A stretch of 64,000 nucleotides of DNA from CAWARU01 sp963805795 (GTDB taxonomy: Bacteria; Pseudomonadota; Gammaproteobacteria; UBA6186; Azoamicaceae). Each line of letters begins with the position of its first letter. Position 1 is the stretch's first letter. The notes under the pieces are model-generated. The model did no database searches. It saw only the letters and a list, made by a program, of their open reading frames with translations, and had not been told where the DNA came from. The translations under genes were made by a program, and so were the position numbers. Shown one piece after another: positions 9,237 through 19,202 of this stretch. The DNA lies in the NCBI GenBank assembly GCA_963805795.1, contig CAWDVG010000001.1, positions 806,001 through 870,000 of the forward strand, given 5' to 3'.

Positions 9237-9392
9237 ATGTCAACACCAAATCCTTTATCAGCTCTAAATACAGATGATGTGAGTACGAGAAAAATTGCCT
9301 CTGAGTCACATCAGAATGTACGACCTATACTTCATCAAAATCTATCAACACCTGGGGAGGGAAGACTTGCAATGGTAACGACGACACGTTAA
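9237..9392 (+). CDS. small hypothetical protein (51 aa) upstream of rlmJ
   Basis: Short polar peptide, MSTPNPLSALNTDDVSTRKI onward, with no recognised domain. The ATG at 9237 has CTGGAG five bases upstream, better than the earlier ATG at 9207. It ends 9 bp before rlmJ and may be a leader or a separate small protein. It is Ser/Thr/Asn-rich and probably unstructured. The 250 bp before it contain nothing I can identify. Confidence 0.4.
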   Translation: MSTPNPLSALNTDDVSTRKIASESHQNVRPILHQNLSTPGEGRLAMVTTTR

Positions 9393-9401
9393 ATATCGAT
9401 A

Positions 9402-10262
9402 ATGAACTACAGACATCTTTATCATGCTGGTAATTTTTGTGATGTTTTTAAGCATGTACTGCTGATAAGTCTAATTGAATTTCTTAAAAAGAAAGAAAAA
9501 CCATTTTGTTACCTAGAAACGCATGCTGGGGCTGGCCGTTATGATCTAACCTCAGCGGAAGTGCAAAAAACAAAGGAATATCAAAATGGTATTTTAAAAT
9601 TGATAGAACAGAATCTCAAGCTGAATAAAATACCACAATTGATCGAAGACTACGTAAAAATTATACAAGCTCAAGGCTTCCCAAGCTATTATTCAGGCTC
9701 ACCAATGATTGCGAAAACTCAGTTACGACCTGATGATAGAATGATTTTAATGGAGCTGCATCAGGCGGAATATCAGGCTTTAAATGGTTTATTTAATAAT
9801 GGATTAAATAATATAGATGATAAACATATTGCTATTCATCATCAAGATGGTTATCTAGGTTTAAAAGCATTTTTGCCACCTAAAGAACGTCGGGGTTTAA
9901 TATTTATCGATCCACCCTATGAAAAAGAAACGGAATGGGAAGATCTTACGCATCATCTTAAGATGGCTTATAAGCGTTTTTCTACAGGTGTTTATGCAAT
10001 TTGGTATCCCATAAAAGATAAAAAAATCGTTGCTAATTTTCATAGAAGTTTAACTAATCTCACTGCAGATAACCACGAAATCATGATCGCTGAAATCAAA
10101 CTATATCCTGATGATATAATGACAGGTTTGATTGGATGTGGTGTGGTTATAATCAATCCGCCTTGGCAATGGGCTGATGCATTCTCGGAAGTTTTACCTT
10201 GGTTATGGCAGATATTATCGGTTAATAATCAAGGATCATACAGTTTGCGATTACTCGACTAG
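9402..10262 (+). CDS. rlmJ: 23S rRNA (adenine(2030)-N6)-methyltransferase RlmJ
   Basis: SAM-dependent methyltransferase that makes m6A2030 in 23S rRNA. The N-terminus MNYRHLYHAGNFCDVFKHVL is diagnostic for RlmJ/YhiR. The SAM-binding LETHAGAGRYDL and the catalytic FIDPPYE (DPPY motif, around residue 166) are intact. Length (286 aa) matches the family. It is preceded by a small polar gene and followed by a GC-rich palindromic repeat. Confidence 0.95.
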   Translation: MNYRHLYHAGNFCDVFKHVLLISLIEFLKKKEKPFCYLETHAGAGRYDLTSAEVQKTKEYQNGILKLIEQNLKLNKIPQLIEDYVKIIQAQGFPSYYSGSPMIAKTQLRPDDRMILMELHQAEYQALNGLFNNGLNNIDDKHIAIHHQDGYLGLKAFLPPKERRGLIFIDPPYEKETEWEDLTHHLKMAYKRFSTGVYAIWYPIKDKKIVANFHRSLTNLTADNHEIMIAEIKLYPDDIMTGLIGCGVVIINPPWQWADAFSEVLPWLWQILSVNNQGSYSLRLLD

Positions 10263-10310
10263 CTGGAATTTGCTATCTTATATATTTTTTTTTATCTAAC
10301 GTTTTTATAT

Positions 10311-10420
10311 GGGAATCGAGGGCCTATTGCTATTCCGGGCACGCGTGAATCCATCCATGGAGCTCTCCGGTGCTATCTGCGGCGGACGGCCCGTCATAGC
10401 AATAGGTCCCCGCTTCCTCG
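10311..10420. repeat. GC-rich REP-like palindromic element
   Basis: About 110 bp that is markedly richer in G and C than the flanks. CCTATTGCTAT at 10323-10333 is mirrored by ATAGCAATAGG at 10396-10406, and the match extends imperfectly to CGGGC / GCCCG. The centre holds CCATGG and GAGCTC palindromes. It sits between rlmJ and a convergent gene, as REP-type elements do. No second copy was found in this window. Confidence 0.55.
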
Positions 10421-10478
10421 CAAGGTCAACGTAAATTCATCCCTTATAAGCACAATAAGATTTTATTGCCGTAGAATT

Positions 10479-11033
10479 TTAAAATAATTTTTCCTGATAG
10501 ATTTCTTTGTCATTAATAAATACCCCAGCAATAGCCGCATTACCAAAACGATCAACGGCTACTTTAACGGTCATAACTTCTCCCGTTTTGGGTCTTTCAA
10601 GATCTTTTCCTTCACCTTCTGGAATAAAATAATTTTCAATGCCATAATTAACAAAAATTTTATCTGAACCTTTATCAGCATCGGTATATTTATATTCAAC
10701 TTGCCCTTTAATAACCACATTGGGTGGATTCACTTCCGGTTTCATGCTCTGAACAGATTCTGCTACCCAATATTTTCCTTTGGGTGCCAACACCACATAA
10801 ACCGTATCATTACTTTTAATTTTTTCCGTTTGCTCTTTGCTGATAGCAATTTCTCTTATTTTATAACCCAAATCAACATAATCGCCACTAAATAGAGAAC
10901 GCGGATCAATGGGAGCAGTTTCTAAAGTAACTATTGTACCCGTGTTTAGGGTCCATTGCCGAATGGCTATCATGGATACCAATACAATAGTTTGGATGAC
11001 AATGATAATGATAATTTTAACTGCGATATTCAT
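10479..11033 (-). CDS. GDYXXLXY-domain membrane-anchored protein
   Basis: Small protein with one N-terminal transmembrane helix (residues 1-27) and a soluble domain carrying the family signature SGDYVDLGYKI. The family is usually encoded next to DUF2157/DUF4401 membrane proteins, exactly as here (44 bp downstream of one); the biochemical role is unknown. Two ATGs are possible: 11048 and 11033. The second has GAGG six bases upstream and is preferred (184 aa). It is the second gene of a two-gene operon with the DUF2157 gene. Confidence 0.8.
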   Translation of the reverse strand: MNIAVKIIIIIVIQTIVLVSMIAIRQWTLNTGTIVTLETAPIDPRSLFSGDYVDLGYKIREIAISKEQTEKIKSNDTVYVVLAPKGKYWVAESVQSMKPEVNPPNVVIKGQVEYKYTDADKGSDKIFVNYGIENYFIPEGEGKDLERPKTGEVMTVKVAVDRFGNAAIAGVFINDKEIYQEKLF

Positions 11034-11077
11034 TTTAAACCTCACCATAAACTTGATTCCTTACCCTTAATTGTTCT

Positions 11078-12421
11078 TTATTCCTGAGCCTTTATTTCTT
11101 GGGTTAATATTCTTCTTTTTTTCTCAAGAATATAGCTACCCAATAATAATAACACTCCGCCTCCCATAAAGAAAAATGACCGGTTCAATAGGTCCCAAAA
11201 AACGTCAAAGTAGCGCGCAACAATAAAGAAGGCAAAGAATAGAAAAGAAAGATTAATATAAATTTTATCTTTAAGTTCATAACCAATGGCAATAAACCAA
11301 AGCATAAAACCAACAAAAGTAAGATTAAAACCTAAGGCTAGCCATGAGTGATTGAACTGAAAGTAATTTAGAATCAGTAAAGCAGATAGTGCAACAATGA
11401 GTGATCCCCCAATAATAAGAGTATGCTTGGAAATTTTGAGCATAACTTTATAAAACCAAATGGAAGATAAAGTGAGCGCCAAGATAAAAATAATGGTCAG
11501 ATCTAAACTGAAGTTAGGTAATTGTTTTCTAACTTCCACAAGATAGGGAAAACTTAAATAAAATACATTGAGTAAGAAAAAAAATTGAGCATAATGTTGT
11601 AAAGTTCCAAGCCCAAAAATGTCTTTTTTCTGTTGACTAGCCAGACTTAAACCCCAGACTGTTAAAGCAGCTAAACAGCAAAGTCCAAAATAATAAGAGA
11701 AATAATTGGGCTGAGAAGAACCGTAAAATGGATAATTTAACCAAAGAATATTATCTGATAACCAAAGTATTAATATAATTAAGGCGACATGCCAAGAAAA
11801 ATGCCATTTTTCTTTTAATATTGGTAAAATATTTAAAATATAAACGGGAATAAACATCCAATGTATTGATCTTAGAAAATATTGACTTTCTGTAACGCTC
11901 CATATTAATACTAAGATTAAACTTAATATGATACAGGCTTGCTGACGAAGTAAAAAAGCTACTAGCCAAGCCCCTAAAGACCAAATGAGTATTCCATTGG
12001 GGTAATGTGCATCTATATGATAAATTTGAGCAATAAGCCAGATATTGCTGCCAAAAATAACTACCCCTAAAAACAACAACAATTGACCAAACCAATGTAG
12101 AGAAGGACTTTTTTGTTTGATTATTAACAAATATCCAGCAAGCGCAAAACTTACCCAGAGCCCCCCGAATAGCAACGCTAACTTGACAATTTTAGGGATA
12201 ACTTGCCAATTGGAAGCAAAGAATAGAATAATACCAACAGCTAATAAAATAATGCCCAAAAAGGAAAAAGCATAAAAACTGGGCTTTAAGGTTTTAATTT
12301 CATTGTCATCATTGCTGATAGTGGCAAGTATGGCCGCCTCATTTTGAGAGGAAACTAAGCCTTTTGCAACCCAACGCGGTAACTCTTGCTTAAGACGAAT
12401 CAAAAATTCATTATTTTTCAT
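11078..12421 (-). CDS. DUF2157 family multispanning membrane protein
   Basis: The N-terminal 45 residues are soluble (RLKQELPRWVAKGLVSSQNE, typical of the DUF2157 domain). About a dozen hydrophobic helices follow, beginning FYAFSFLGIILLAVGIILFF. The last residues are basic (LEKKRRILTQ). Function of the family is not established; the constant pairing with GDYXXLXY proteins suggests an envelope complex. AGGAA precedes the ATG. It lies 27 bp after ppc on the same strand, so it may be read through from ppc-trmL. Confidence 0.8.
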   Translation of the reverse strand: MKNNEFLIRLKQELPRWVAKGLVSSQNEAAILATISNDDNEIKTLKPSFYAFSFLGIILLAVGIILFFASNWQVIPKIVKLALLFGGLWVSFALAGYLLIIKQKSPSLHWFGQLLLFLGVVIFGSNIWLIAQIYHIDAHYPNGILIWSLGAWLVAFLLRQQACIILSLILVLIWSVTESQYFLRSIHWMFIPVYILNILPILKEKWHFSWHVALIILILWLSDNILWLNYPFYGSSQPNYFSYYFGLCCLAALTVWGLSLASQQKKDIFGLGTLQHYAQFFFLLNVFYLSFPYLVEVRKQLPNFSLDLTIIFILALTLSSIWFYKVMLKISKHTLIIGGSLIVALSALLILNYFQFNHSWLALGFNLTFVGFMLWFIAIGYELKDKIYINLSFLFFAFFIVARYFDVFWDLLNRSFFFMGGGVLLLLGSYILEKKRRILTQEIKAQE

Positions 12422-12448
12422 CTCTGTTCCTACCTTGTCTTTAAATAT

Positions 12449-15169
12449 CTAACCAGTGTTCAACATGCCCGCAGCTATACCAGTAATGCTCACTAATAGA
12501 GCTTGCTCTAAAGTGTAATGATGAGCAGGTAAAGTTGTTTCGTTGTCCAGATGTTTTCTTGACCTTTCTAAAAGGATAATTTGCAATAAATGCAGAATTA
12601 ATAAATAAGGTCTTCTAACGGTGATGGATCTTTGTAAAATAGGATCTAATAACTTCGATTCATTTTCATGCAACATTTTCATAATAAAGTGTTTTGTTTC
12701 TTCATAGGATTCTCTTAATTTCTCACCTAACGGCCATAAATGTTGGGGTGCTAAACGATATTCATATTGTCTGGATATATTTGGATCCACTTTTGCAAAC
12801 ACAATTTCCAGCATGCTTAACAGGGAAGCAACATAAGGCCATTGCTTACGGGGTTTTTCAATATTATCAAGACCTGAACGATTGAGCTCTTCTCGTAAAG
12901 CATCCCCAATACCATACCAGGCTGGTAATATTAATCTATTTTGCACCCAAGCAAAAATCCATGGAATGGCTCTTAGGTTTTCGATATCTTTGGATGGGTG
13001 TCGACGAGAGGGACGGCTCGCAATCGTCATTTTGTCTAGCTCATTGAGGGGGGTGACTGTTGCAAAATAGGATAAAAAATCAGGATTATCTTTGATCAAA
13101 GATCGATAAACCTGACTAGAAGTTTGTGATAAATTATCCATGAGCATTCGCCAAGACTCTTCTGGTGGTTTTGAGGGCAATAAGGTTGCTTCTAAAGTTG
13201 CAGTTGTATAGATTGCCAAAGTTCTTTCAGCAATTTTTTGTAAACCAAAACGATAGCGAATCACTTCGCCTTGTTGCGTTACGCGCAACGCACCGTGAAC
13301 AGAACCAGGTGGTTGTGAACGAATCGCTAAATAAGAAGGTCCGCCCCCTCGACCAACGCTTCCCCCTCGCCCATGAAAAAAGATGATTTTGATACCAATT
13401 TTTTGGCTTAAAGTGGTCAATGCTTCTTGTGCACGATATTGTGCCCAAGAGGCAGCCAAAAAGCCTGCATCCTTGGCTGAATCAGAGTAACCAATCATCA
13501 CTTCTTGAATACCGTTACAGGCAGTAGCATATTCTGGGATGTTAAATAAAGCTTCCATGCAATTGGCTGCATTATTTAAATCTTCTAACGTCTCAAATAA
13601 AGGCACAATATTAATGGGTCTAGACATGCCAACGGCTTTTTGTAATGCAAAAACCAACAGTACATCCGAAGGTTTAGAGGACATCGAAATGACATAACTG
13701 CCAAAAGATTCGCGCGCATTTTCTACGATCACTCGAAATATTTTCAAATAGTCTTCAAGTTCTTCTGAGAGCTGAATTTTTCGAGTGCGAATGTTGTTAG
13801 CTAATATTTTTGCAGGAGAAAATTCATCTCCTCCTTCTGTAATCATCTCCAATAGAAAATGCTGTCGTTCTTTTTCCGTCCAAGTTGTATAGGGCGATAG
13901 TTGAATGGATTGCGTCAAAAAATCCATCAGGGCCCTATGTTTTTCAGCGTTTTGCCTGATATCTAAAGGTAACAATGTTAATCCAAAAGCATAAACCCGA
14001 CGGATGACATCCAGCAATTGGCCAAAAGCTAGCACTTTAGCGCCGATACTTATTAAGGAACGATAACAGATTAACAAAGGTTCTAAAAAATCTTCTGTTG
14101 AAAGATAGATTAATTCAGTAGAGGGACAAAGCTCCCTTTCTTCAATTTGGCATTCAGCCCAATATTTTGTTCTTAGAAGTTTTTCTTTCACCCCACGTAA
14201 TAATCTTCGATAGGGTTCTGTTGCCTCGCCAACCAATGCACGAAGTTCCTCACTGCATTCTTGTAACGATAAAGATTCATGCAGAGCTGCTATATCTTTA
14301 TGATATAGTTCTGCCGCAATTCTTCTTGCCATGAAAATTACTTTTCGAGTGACAGCAGCAGTAACATTCGGGTTTCCATCCCTATCTCCTCCCATCCATG
14401 AAGCGAAGCGTAAAGGTGTTTTATCGATAGGTAAAGGTTGTCCAGTTATTTGACAAAGCTTCTTGTCTAAATCCCTCATATAATTGGGCAAAGCATCCCA
14501 AAGACTTTCTTCTACTACCGCAAAACCCCACTTTGCCTCTTCAATGGCACTCGGTTTTTGGGGACGAATTTCCCCAGTGCGACATAAAGCGGTAATTTCT
14601 TCATGCAAGCGTAATATGATTAAGTCTCTTTCATCCGGACTTAAATTGCTTTGGTCTAAATATTCTAAATGTTTTGCAATTGAATTATGTTTATGGATTA
14701 ATGTTCTTCGAGTCACTTCTGTTGGATGTGCTGTGAGAACCAATTCTACTTTAAGATTACATACGGTATTGAATAAGGATTCTTTGGAAATTCCTGCATT
14801 AATAAGCGCCGGCAAAACAGCTTCAAGTGATCCAGGTTGAGCGGGATGTCCTACTTCCTGATGCCAACGTCGTCTGCGAATTCGATGATATTGTTCCGCA
14901 ATATTGGTTAAATTTAAAAATTGAGAAAAAGCCCGTGTGAGCGCCATAAGTGTTTCGTTATTTAAGGGTTCAATTATTTGCCATATGCTATCAATCACTT
15001 TCGAAATGGTTTGTGGCTTTGAATTTGCTTTGTAAGCTAATCTAGATTCTTTAGCAATTTCAGAAATTATTTTAACGACTTCAGGTTTTAGTTGTGCCTC
15101 AAGCGTTTTATATAGCAAATTGTCTAATAAATCGATATTGAGATATAATGCTTGATTAGGATTATCCAT
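12449..15169 (-). CDS. ppc: phosphoenolpyruvate carboxylase
   Basis: Carboxylates PEP to oxaloacetate to refill the TCA cycle. Family motifs are present: VLTAHPTEVTRRTL with the catalytic His, GGDRDGNPNVT, the Gly-rich FHGRGGSVGRGGGPS loop and the C-terminal MLNTG. The frame opens at 15226, but the natural start is the ATG at 15169 (MDNPNQALYLN), giving 906 residues, close to the usual 880-900. That ATG lies inside ATGGATAA, so ppc overlaps the end of trmL by eight bases and is translationally coupled to it. No signs of decay. Confidence 0.95.
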   Translation of the reverse strand: MDNPNQALYLNIDLLDNLLYKTLEAQLKPEVVKIISEIAKESRLAYKANSKPQTISKVIDSIWQIIEPLNNETLMALTRAFSQFLNLTNIAEQYHRIRRRRWHQEVGHPAQPGSLEAVLPALINAGISKESLFNTVCNLKVELVLTAHPTEVTRRTLIHKHNSIAKHLEYLDQSNLSPDERDLIILRLHEEITALCRTGEIRPQKPSAIEEAKWGFAVVEESLWDALPNYMRDLDKKLCQITGQPLPIDKTPLRFASWMGGDRDGNPNVTAAVTRKVIFMARRIAAELYHKDIAALHESLSLQECSEELRALVGEATEPYRRLLRGVKEKLLRTKYWAECQIEERELCPSTELIYLSTEDFLEPLLICYRSLISIGAKVLAFGQLLDVIRRVYAFGLTLLPLDIRQNAEKHRALMDFLTQSIQLSPYTTWTEKERQHFLLEMITEGGDEFSPAKILANNIRTRKIQLSEELEDYLKIFRVIVENARESFGSYVISMSSKPSDVLLVFALQKAVGMSRPINIVPLFETLEDLNNAANCMEALFNIPEYATACNGIQEVMIGYSDSAKDAGFLAASWAQYRAQEALTTLSQKIGIKIIFFHGRGGSVGRGGGPSYLAIRSQPPGSVHGALRVTQQGEVIRYRFGLQKIAERTLAIYTTATLEATLLPSKPPEESWRMLMDNLSQTSSQVYRSLIKDNPDFLSYFATVTPLNELDKMTIASRPSRRHPSKDIENLRAIPWIFAWVQNRLILPAWYGIGDALREELNRSGLDNIEKPRKQWPYVASLLSMLEIVFAKVDPNISRQYEYRLAPQHLWPLGEKLRESYEETKHFIMKMLHENESKLLDPILQRSITVRRPYLLILHLLQIILLERSRKHLDNETTLPAHHYTLEQALLVSITGIAAGMLNTG

Positions 15170-15632
15170 GAAGATTCTTAAATCCTTGTTGACGCCATGC
15201 TTCATAAATGATAACAGCAACCGCATTTGAAAGATTCAAGCTGCGAGACTCTGCTTGCATAGGAATTTTTATCTTTTGGTGATCAGGATAACTTTGCAAC
15301 ATATTTTGTGGCAAACCTCGTGTTTCTGGACCAAAAACAAAGCTGGCACCCGGCTTAAATGAGACTTCTGAGTAATGTTGGGTTGCCTTGCTTGAGCATA
15401 GATAGAGTATAGAGCTATTTTCTTTTATACTCGAATACTCATCAAATGAGCTATAAAGCTTAATGGGGTAGGGCAGGACATAGTCAAGACCTGCCCGTCG
15501 TAAATGTTTATCATCCAAAGAAAACCCCAAAGGTTGTATAAGATGTAGCCTGCAACCTGTATTAGCACATAGTCGCATAATGTTGCCGGTATTGGGCGGG
15601 ATTTCTGGTTGATATAAAACGATATTAAACAT
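15162..15632 (-). CDS. trmL: tRNA (cytidine(34)-2'-O)-methyltransferase TrmL (SPOUT)
   Basis: 2'-O-methylates the wobble base of tRNA-Leu isoacceptors. The N-terminus MFNIVLYQPEIPPNTGNIMR, LRRAGLDY, FGPETRGLP and the knot region IPMQAESRSLNLSNAVAV are all TrmL hallmarks. The frame opens earlier (15704), but the ATG at 15632 gives the family length of 156 residues and the correct N-terminus; its ribosome site is weak. It precedes ppc in an overlapping pair and is divergent from the exonuclease gene. Confidence 0.92.
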   Translation of the reverse strand: MFNIVLYQPEIPPNTGNIMRLCANTGCRLHLIQPLGFSLDDKHLRRAGLDYVLPYPIKLYSSFDEYSSIKENSSILYLCSSKATQHYSEVSFKPGASFVFGPETRGLPQNMLQSYPDHQKIKIPMQAESRSLNLSNAVAVIIYEAWRQQGFKNLHG

Positions 15633-15688
15633 AATATAATGCTTAGACTCGTAACGGTTATGAAGTTTGATATCCTTGGAAATTATAC

Positions 15689-16216
15689 ATGAATATATTG
15701 TCACTTGATCTTGAATTAAACCAAGATCCTAAAGGTTCGAAAATCATTGAAATTGGAGCATGTTGTGGGAACACTGAAACAGGAGAAATCTTAGAAAAAT
15801 ATTCGTCTTTTGTCAATCCGAACGAAAGTTTACAAGAATTTATTATCAAACTAACTAGCATCACCCAGGAACAAGTTGATTCTGCTGGTACCATTCTTGA
15901 GGCTTATCAAGGTATGGTGACCATGGCAAGCAAATATGATTGTTTACGCATGCCTATAGTTTGGGGCATGGGAGATGGGTATGCACTGAGAAAGGAATTA
16001 CCTGCAACTTGCCAATGGAATTTTGGTAGACGAGAATTAGATGTGAAGGCGGTATTTCAAGCTTATCAAATGGCAAAAGGAGAGAAAATACAGGCGGGTC
16101 TAGCTAAGGCAATGACTAAACTCGGTATACAATTTTCTGGGAAAAAACATCGAGCGGTTGATGATGCAATTAACACCTTTATTATTTATTGTCGTTTGTT
16201 GAAATGCTTTGCATAA
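15689..16216 (+). CDS. DEDDh 3'-5' exonuclease-like protein (DnaQ/RNase T fold)
   Basis: Single-domain exonuclease of 175 residues. The acidic Exo I motif is LSLDLELNQ (Asp7, Glu9). The Exo III-type motif is KKHRAVDDAINTF (His about 155, Asp about 159-160), and a central acidic residue lies in the RRELDVKAVF region. It lacks polymerase or UvrC fusions, so it is one of the stand-alone members seen in Legionella relatives; substrate unknown. The start is the ATG at 15689 with GGAAAT upstream. It is divergent from trmL (57 bp between starts) and followed 34 bp later by the acyl-ligase fusion gene. Confidence 0.75.
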   Translation: MNILSLDLELNQDPKGSKIIEIGACCGNTETGEILEKYSSFVNPNESLQEFIIKLTSITQEQVDSAGTILEAYQGMVTMASKYDCLRMPIVWGMGDGYALRKELPATCQWNFGRRELDVKAVFQAYQMAKGEKIQAGLAKAMTKLGIQFSGKKHRAVDDAINTFIIYCRLLKCFA

Positions 16217-16250
16217 GTTAACTCTAGTGTACCCCTAGATTTTAGGAGAA

Positions 16251-19067
16251 ATGAATATGGAGCAGCGCTCCGACTTAGAAAAAAAATTACTGAGCATAAT
16301 CCAGAAATTTATTGCTGAATTTAAATCTGAAAGAGCTCAACAGGCTGTCCAATTAAATGCCTATCTTGAAAGAGATTTAGGAATTGACAGCTTAGCGCGC
16401 GTTGAACTTTTCTTAAGAATCGAAAAAGCTTTCGACGTTTCTTTACCCGCAACTGTGATGATTGAAGCAGAACGAATAAGTGATATTGCAGACGCACTAC
16501 AAAAAGCTGGACCCATTAGACAGAAGATTGATCGTGAATTTGCTGAAATATTAGAATCGGGATCTCAAAAGGATGTATCATCTGCCAGAACTTTGGTTGA
16601 AGTCTTAATGCAACATTGTCATGATCATCCGAATAGACCTCACATTTATTTAGAAAATGAGCAAGGGGAAGAAAAAATCATTCGCTATGGCGAGTTACTT
16701 GAAAATGCAAAAAAAGTGGCTGCAGGTTTATTAGAGTTAGGAATAAAAAATAAAGATACCGTAGCGATTATGCTACCCACGAGTGAAGCATTTTTTTATG
16801 CTTTTTTTGGAGTCTTATTAGCAGGTGCTGTGCCGGTGCCTATTTATCCTCCCTTACGCCCAGACAAAATCGAAGAATATGCTTTGCGCGAGGCCAACAT
16901 ATTAAATAACGCGGAAGTTCGAGTTTTAATTACTTTCAGCCAAGTAGAAACGCTTAGCAATTTGTTGAAAATTTTTATCCGGAGTTTACATGCCGTTACG
17001 ACGGTGGATTCTTTAATGCTTTCGAAATATCGGGTGCCAACCGTTATATTAGAAAGCGCGGATCCTGCCCTGATCCAATATACATCGGGGAGTACCAGTG
17101 ATCCCAAAGGGGTGTTATTAAGCCATGCCAATTTGCTGGCAAATATTCGATCCTTTGGTAAAGCGGTACATTTAACACCCCAAGATGTGGGCGTGAGCTG
17201 GTTGCCCCTATATCATGATATGGGTCTCATTGGAACTTGGTTTGGAACCTTATACCATGGTTTTCCCTTAACCATTATGTCTCCCATTCTATTTTTATCA
17301 AGACCTGAACGTTGGCTTTGGGCCATACATTATCATCGTGGAACCGTATCTGCCGGCCCTAATTTTGCTTATGAATTATGCGTTCGTAAAATAAAGGACG
17401 AAGATATTCAAGGCTTAGATTTAAGTTCTTGGCGTTTAGCTTTTAATGGTGCAGAGATGATCAATCCAAGTACCCTAACACGCTTTTCAGAAAGATTTGC
17501 ACCCTATGGTTTTAAAGCAGAAACATTTTTCCCAGTCTATGGTCTTGCTGAATCTACAGTCGGTTTAACTATGCCTCCTCCCAATCGCTTACCGCGCGTC
17601 GATCACATTCAACGCCTGGCTTTTGAACGCGATCAACGAGCTATCCCCGCAAACCCAGCAGACAACACTATTTTAAAATTTGTGGGATGCGGAATGCCCA
17701 TTCCAGATCATGAAATTCGTATTGTAGATAAAGATAATGTCGAATTGCCAGATAGAAAAATTGGTTTTTTGCAGTTTTCTGGTCCTTCTGCGATGCAAGG
17801 ATATTATCGAAACCCTAAAGCCACAGAAAAAATATACCATGAAGGTTGGTGGGATTCCGGGGATCTCGCTTATCTTGTTGAGGGTGAAGTATTTATTACG
17901 GGTCGTGTTAAAGATATTATTATTAAAGCCGGTAGGAATTTTTATCCCCAGGAAATTGAGGAAGTGACGAGCCATGTGTTAGGTGTGCGTAAAGGTTGTG
18001 TGGTTGCTTTTGGTGCAGAAGATTCTAAATGGGGTACAGAAAAGCTCATTATTGTTGCCGAGAGCCATGAAACTAAAAAGACGGCCAAAGACAAAATAAT
18101 AAAACAAATTTTTGAAAATGTATCTGTCGTTTTAGGGATACCGCCTGATCAGGTTATTTTAGTACCGCCAAAAACCGTTCCTAAAACTTCTAGTGGAAAA
18201 TTACAGCGTTCTGCTTGTAAAAAAATGTTTATGGATGGAAAATTAGTCAAAATGGGCCTACCCGTTTGGGCACAAATAATTAAGCTAAGTCTGAAAGGGA
18301 TGGGGATTATCGCAGTCAGATATTTAGAAAAAATAGCCCGTATTTTTTATACTATATATATGGCCTTAGTCACATTGTTTTTACTGCCTCTCATATGGTT
18401 TTCTGCTCTTGTTTTACCTAAAAATGTTGCCATGGGTACGGTAAAAATGTTTATTCGTTTATTTATCCTGTTATCAGGATGTTCCTTTAAAATCATTGGA
18501 AAAGAGAATTTACAAGCAAATAAGCCCCTTATTTATGTTGCTAATCACGCCAGCTACCTGGATTCCTTGTTTTTGTTAGCCATTTTGCCACTGGGAACCA
18601 TTTTCGTTGGAAAAAAAGAATTGCAGCAAACCCCCCTTATTAAAACAATTATTCGGAAATTTGGATTTGTCACGGTCGATAGACTAGATTTTGCGAAAAG
18701 TATATCCGATAGCAAAATAATTGAAGAAAGCATTCACCAAGGAAAATCTGTATTACTGTTCCCAGAAGGCACCTTTGTATACACCACAGGATTAAGACCG
18801 TTCAAAATGGGCGCTTTTAAGTTGGCTGTTGATACCGGAAGACCATTATGTCCCATTGCGATTCAAGGGACTCGCTTTATTATGACTGAAAATAGCTTTA
18901 TATTAAATCCTGGCAAGGTTACCATGACTATTAGCCCGATCATTGAGCCGCGCGGTTCGGATTGGAACGAAGTGTCGCGTTTACATAGTTTGGTCCGCGC
19001 AGAAATCGCCAAAAATTGTGGTGAATTGTCTATTAATCTGGTAATGGCAGGACCAGAGGGTTCTTAA
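16251..19067 (+). CDS. acyl carrier / acyl-AMP ligase / acylglycerophosphate acyltransferase fusion
   Basis: Three modules. Residues 10-85 are an acyl carrier domain, with the phosphopantetheine Ser in LGIDSLARVEL. Residues about 115-660 are an AMP-binding fatty acyl ligase: IQYTSGSTSDPKGVLLSHAN is the P-loop motif, YGLAESTVG the adenine motif, and KTVPKTSSGKLQRS the C-terminal lysine motif. After two hydrophobic helices comes a PlsC domain with NHASYLD (HX4D) and FPEGTFVYTTGLRPFKMGAF. The whole reads as a machine that activates an acyl chain, loads it on its own carrier and passes it to a (lyso)phospholipid at the inner membrane. Two ATGs (16251, 16257) follow AGGAG. No frame damage. Confidence 0.85.
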   Translation: MNMEQRSDLEKKLLSIIQKFIAEFKSERAQQAVQLNAYLERDLGIDSLARVELFLRIEKAFDVSLPATVMIEAERISDIADALQKAGPIRQKIDREFAEILESGSQKDVSSARTLVEVLMQHCHDHPNRPHIYLENEQGEEKIIRYGELLENAKKVAAGLLELGIKNKDTVAIMLPTSEAFFYAFFGVLLAGAVPVPIYPPLRPDKIEEYALREANILNNAEVRVLITFSQVETLSNLLKIFIRSLHAVTTVDSLMLSKYRVPTVILESADPALIQYTSGSTSDPKGVLLSHANLLANIRSFGKAVHLTPQDVGVSWLPLYHDMGLIGTWFGTLYHGFPLTIMSPILFLSRPERWLWAIHYHRGTVSAGPNFAYELCVRKIKDEDIQGLDLSSWRLAFNGAEMINPSTLTRFSERFAPYGFKAETFFPVYGLAESTVGLTMPPPNRLPRVDHIQRLAFERDQRAIPANPADNTILKFVGCGMPIPDHEIRIVDKDNVELPDRKIGFLQFSGPSAMQGYYRNPKATEKIYHEGWWDSGDLAYLVEGEVFITGRVKDIIIKAGRNFYPQEIEEVTSHVLGVRKGCVVAFGAEDSKWGTEKLIIVAESHETKKTAKDKIIKQIFENVSVVLGIPPDQVILVPPKTVPKTSSGKLQRSACKKMFMDGKLVKMGLPVWAQIIKLSLKGMGIIAVRYLEKIARIFYTIYMALVTLFLLPLIWFSALVLPKNVAMGTVKMFIRLFILLSGCSFKIIGKENLQANKPLIYVANHASYLDSLFLLAILPLGTIFVGKKELQQTPLIKTIIRKFGFVTVDRLDFAKSISDSKIIEESIHQGKSVLLFPEGTFVYTTGLRPFKMGAFKLAVDTGRPLCPIAIQGTRFIMTENSFILNPGKVTMTISPIIEPRGSDWNEVSRLHSLVRAEIAKNCGELSINLVMAGPEGS

Positions 19068-19202
19068 ATCTTAAATTGAGATCTAAGGTGAAGTCACTTC
19101 TGGTAATTCTTATTTTTTGATAAAATTGGCCTAAATACGATTAATTTTACCTCTCTAGCAGTAAAATATTGATTCTTTTACGTGTTTAGACTTTTATATG
19201 CT

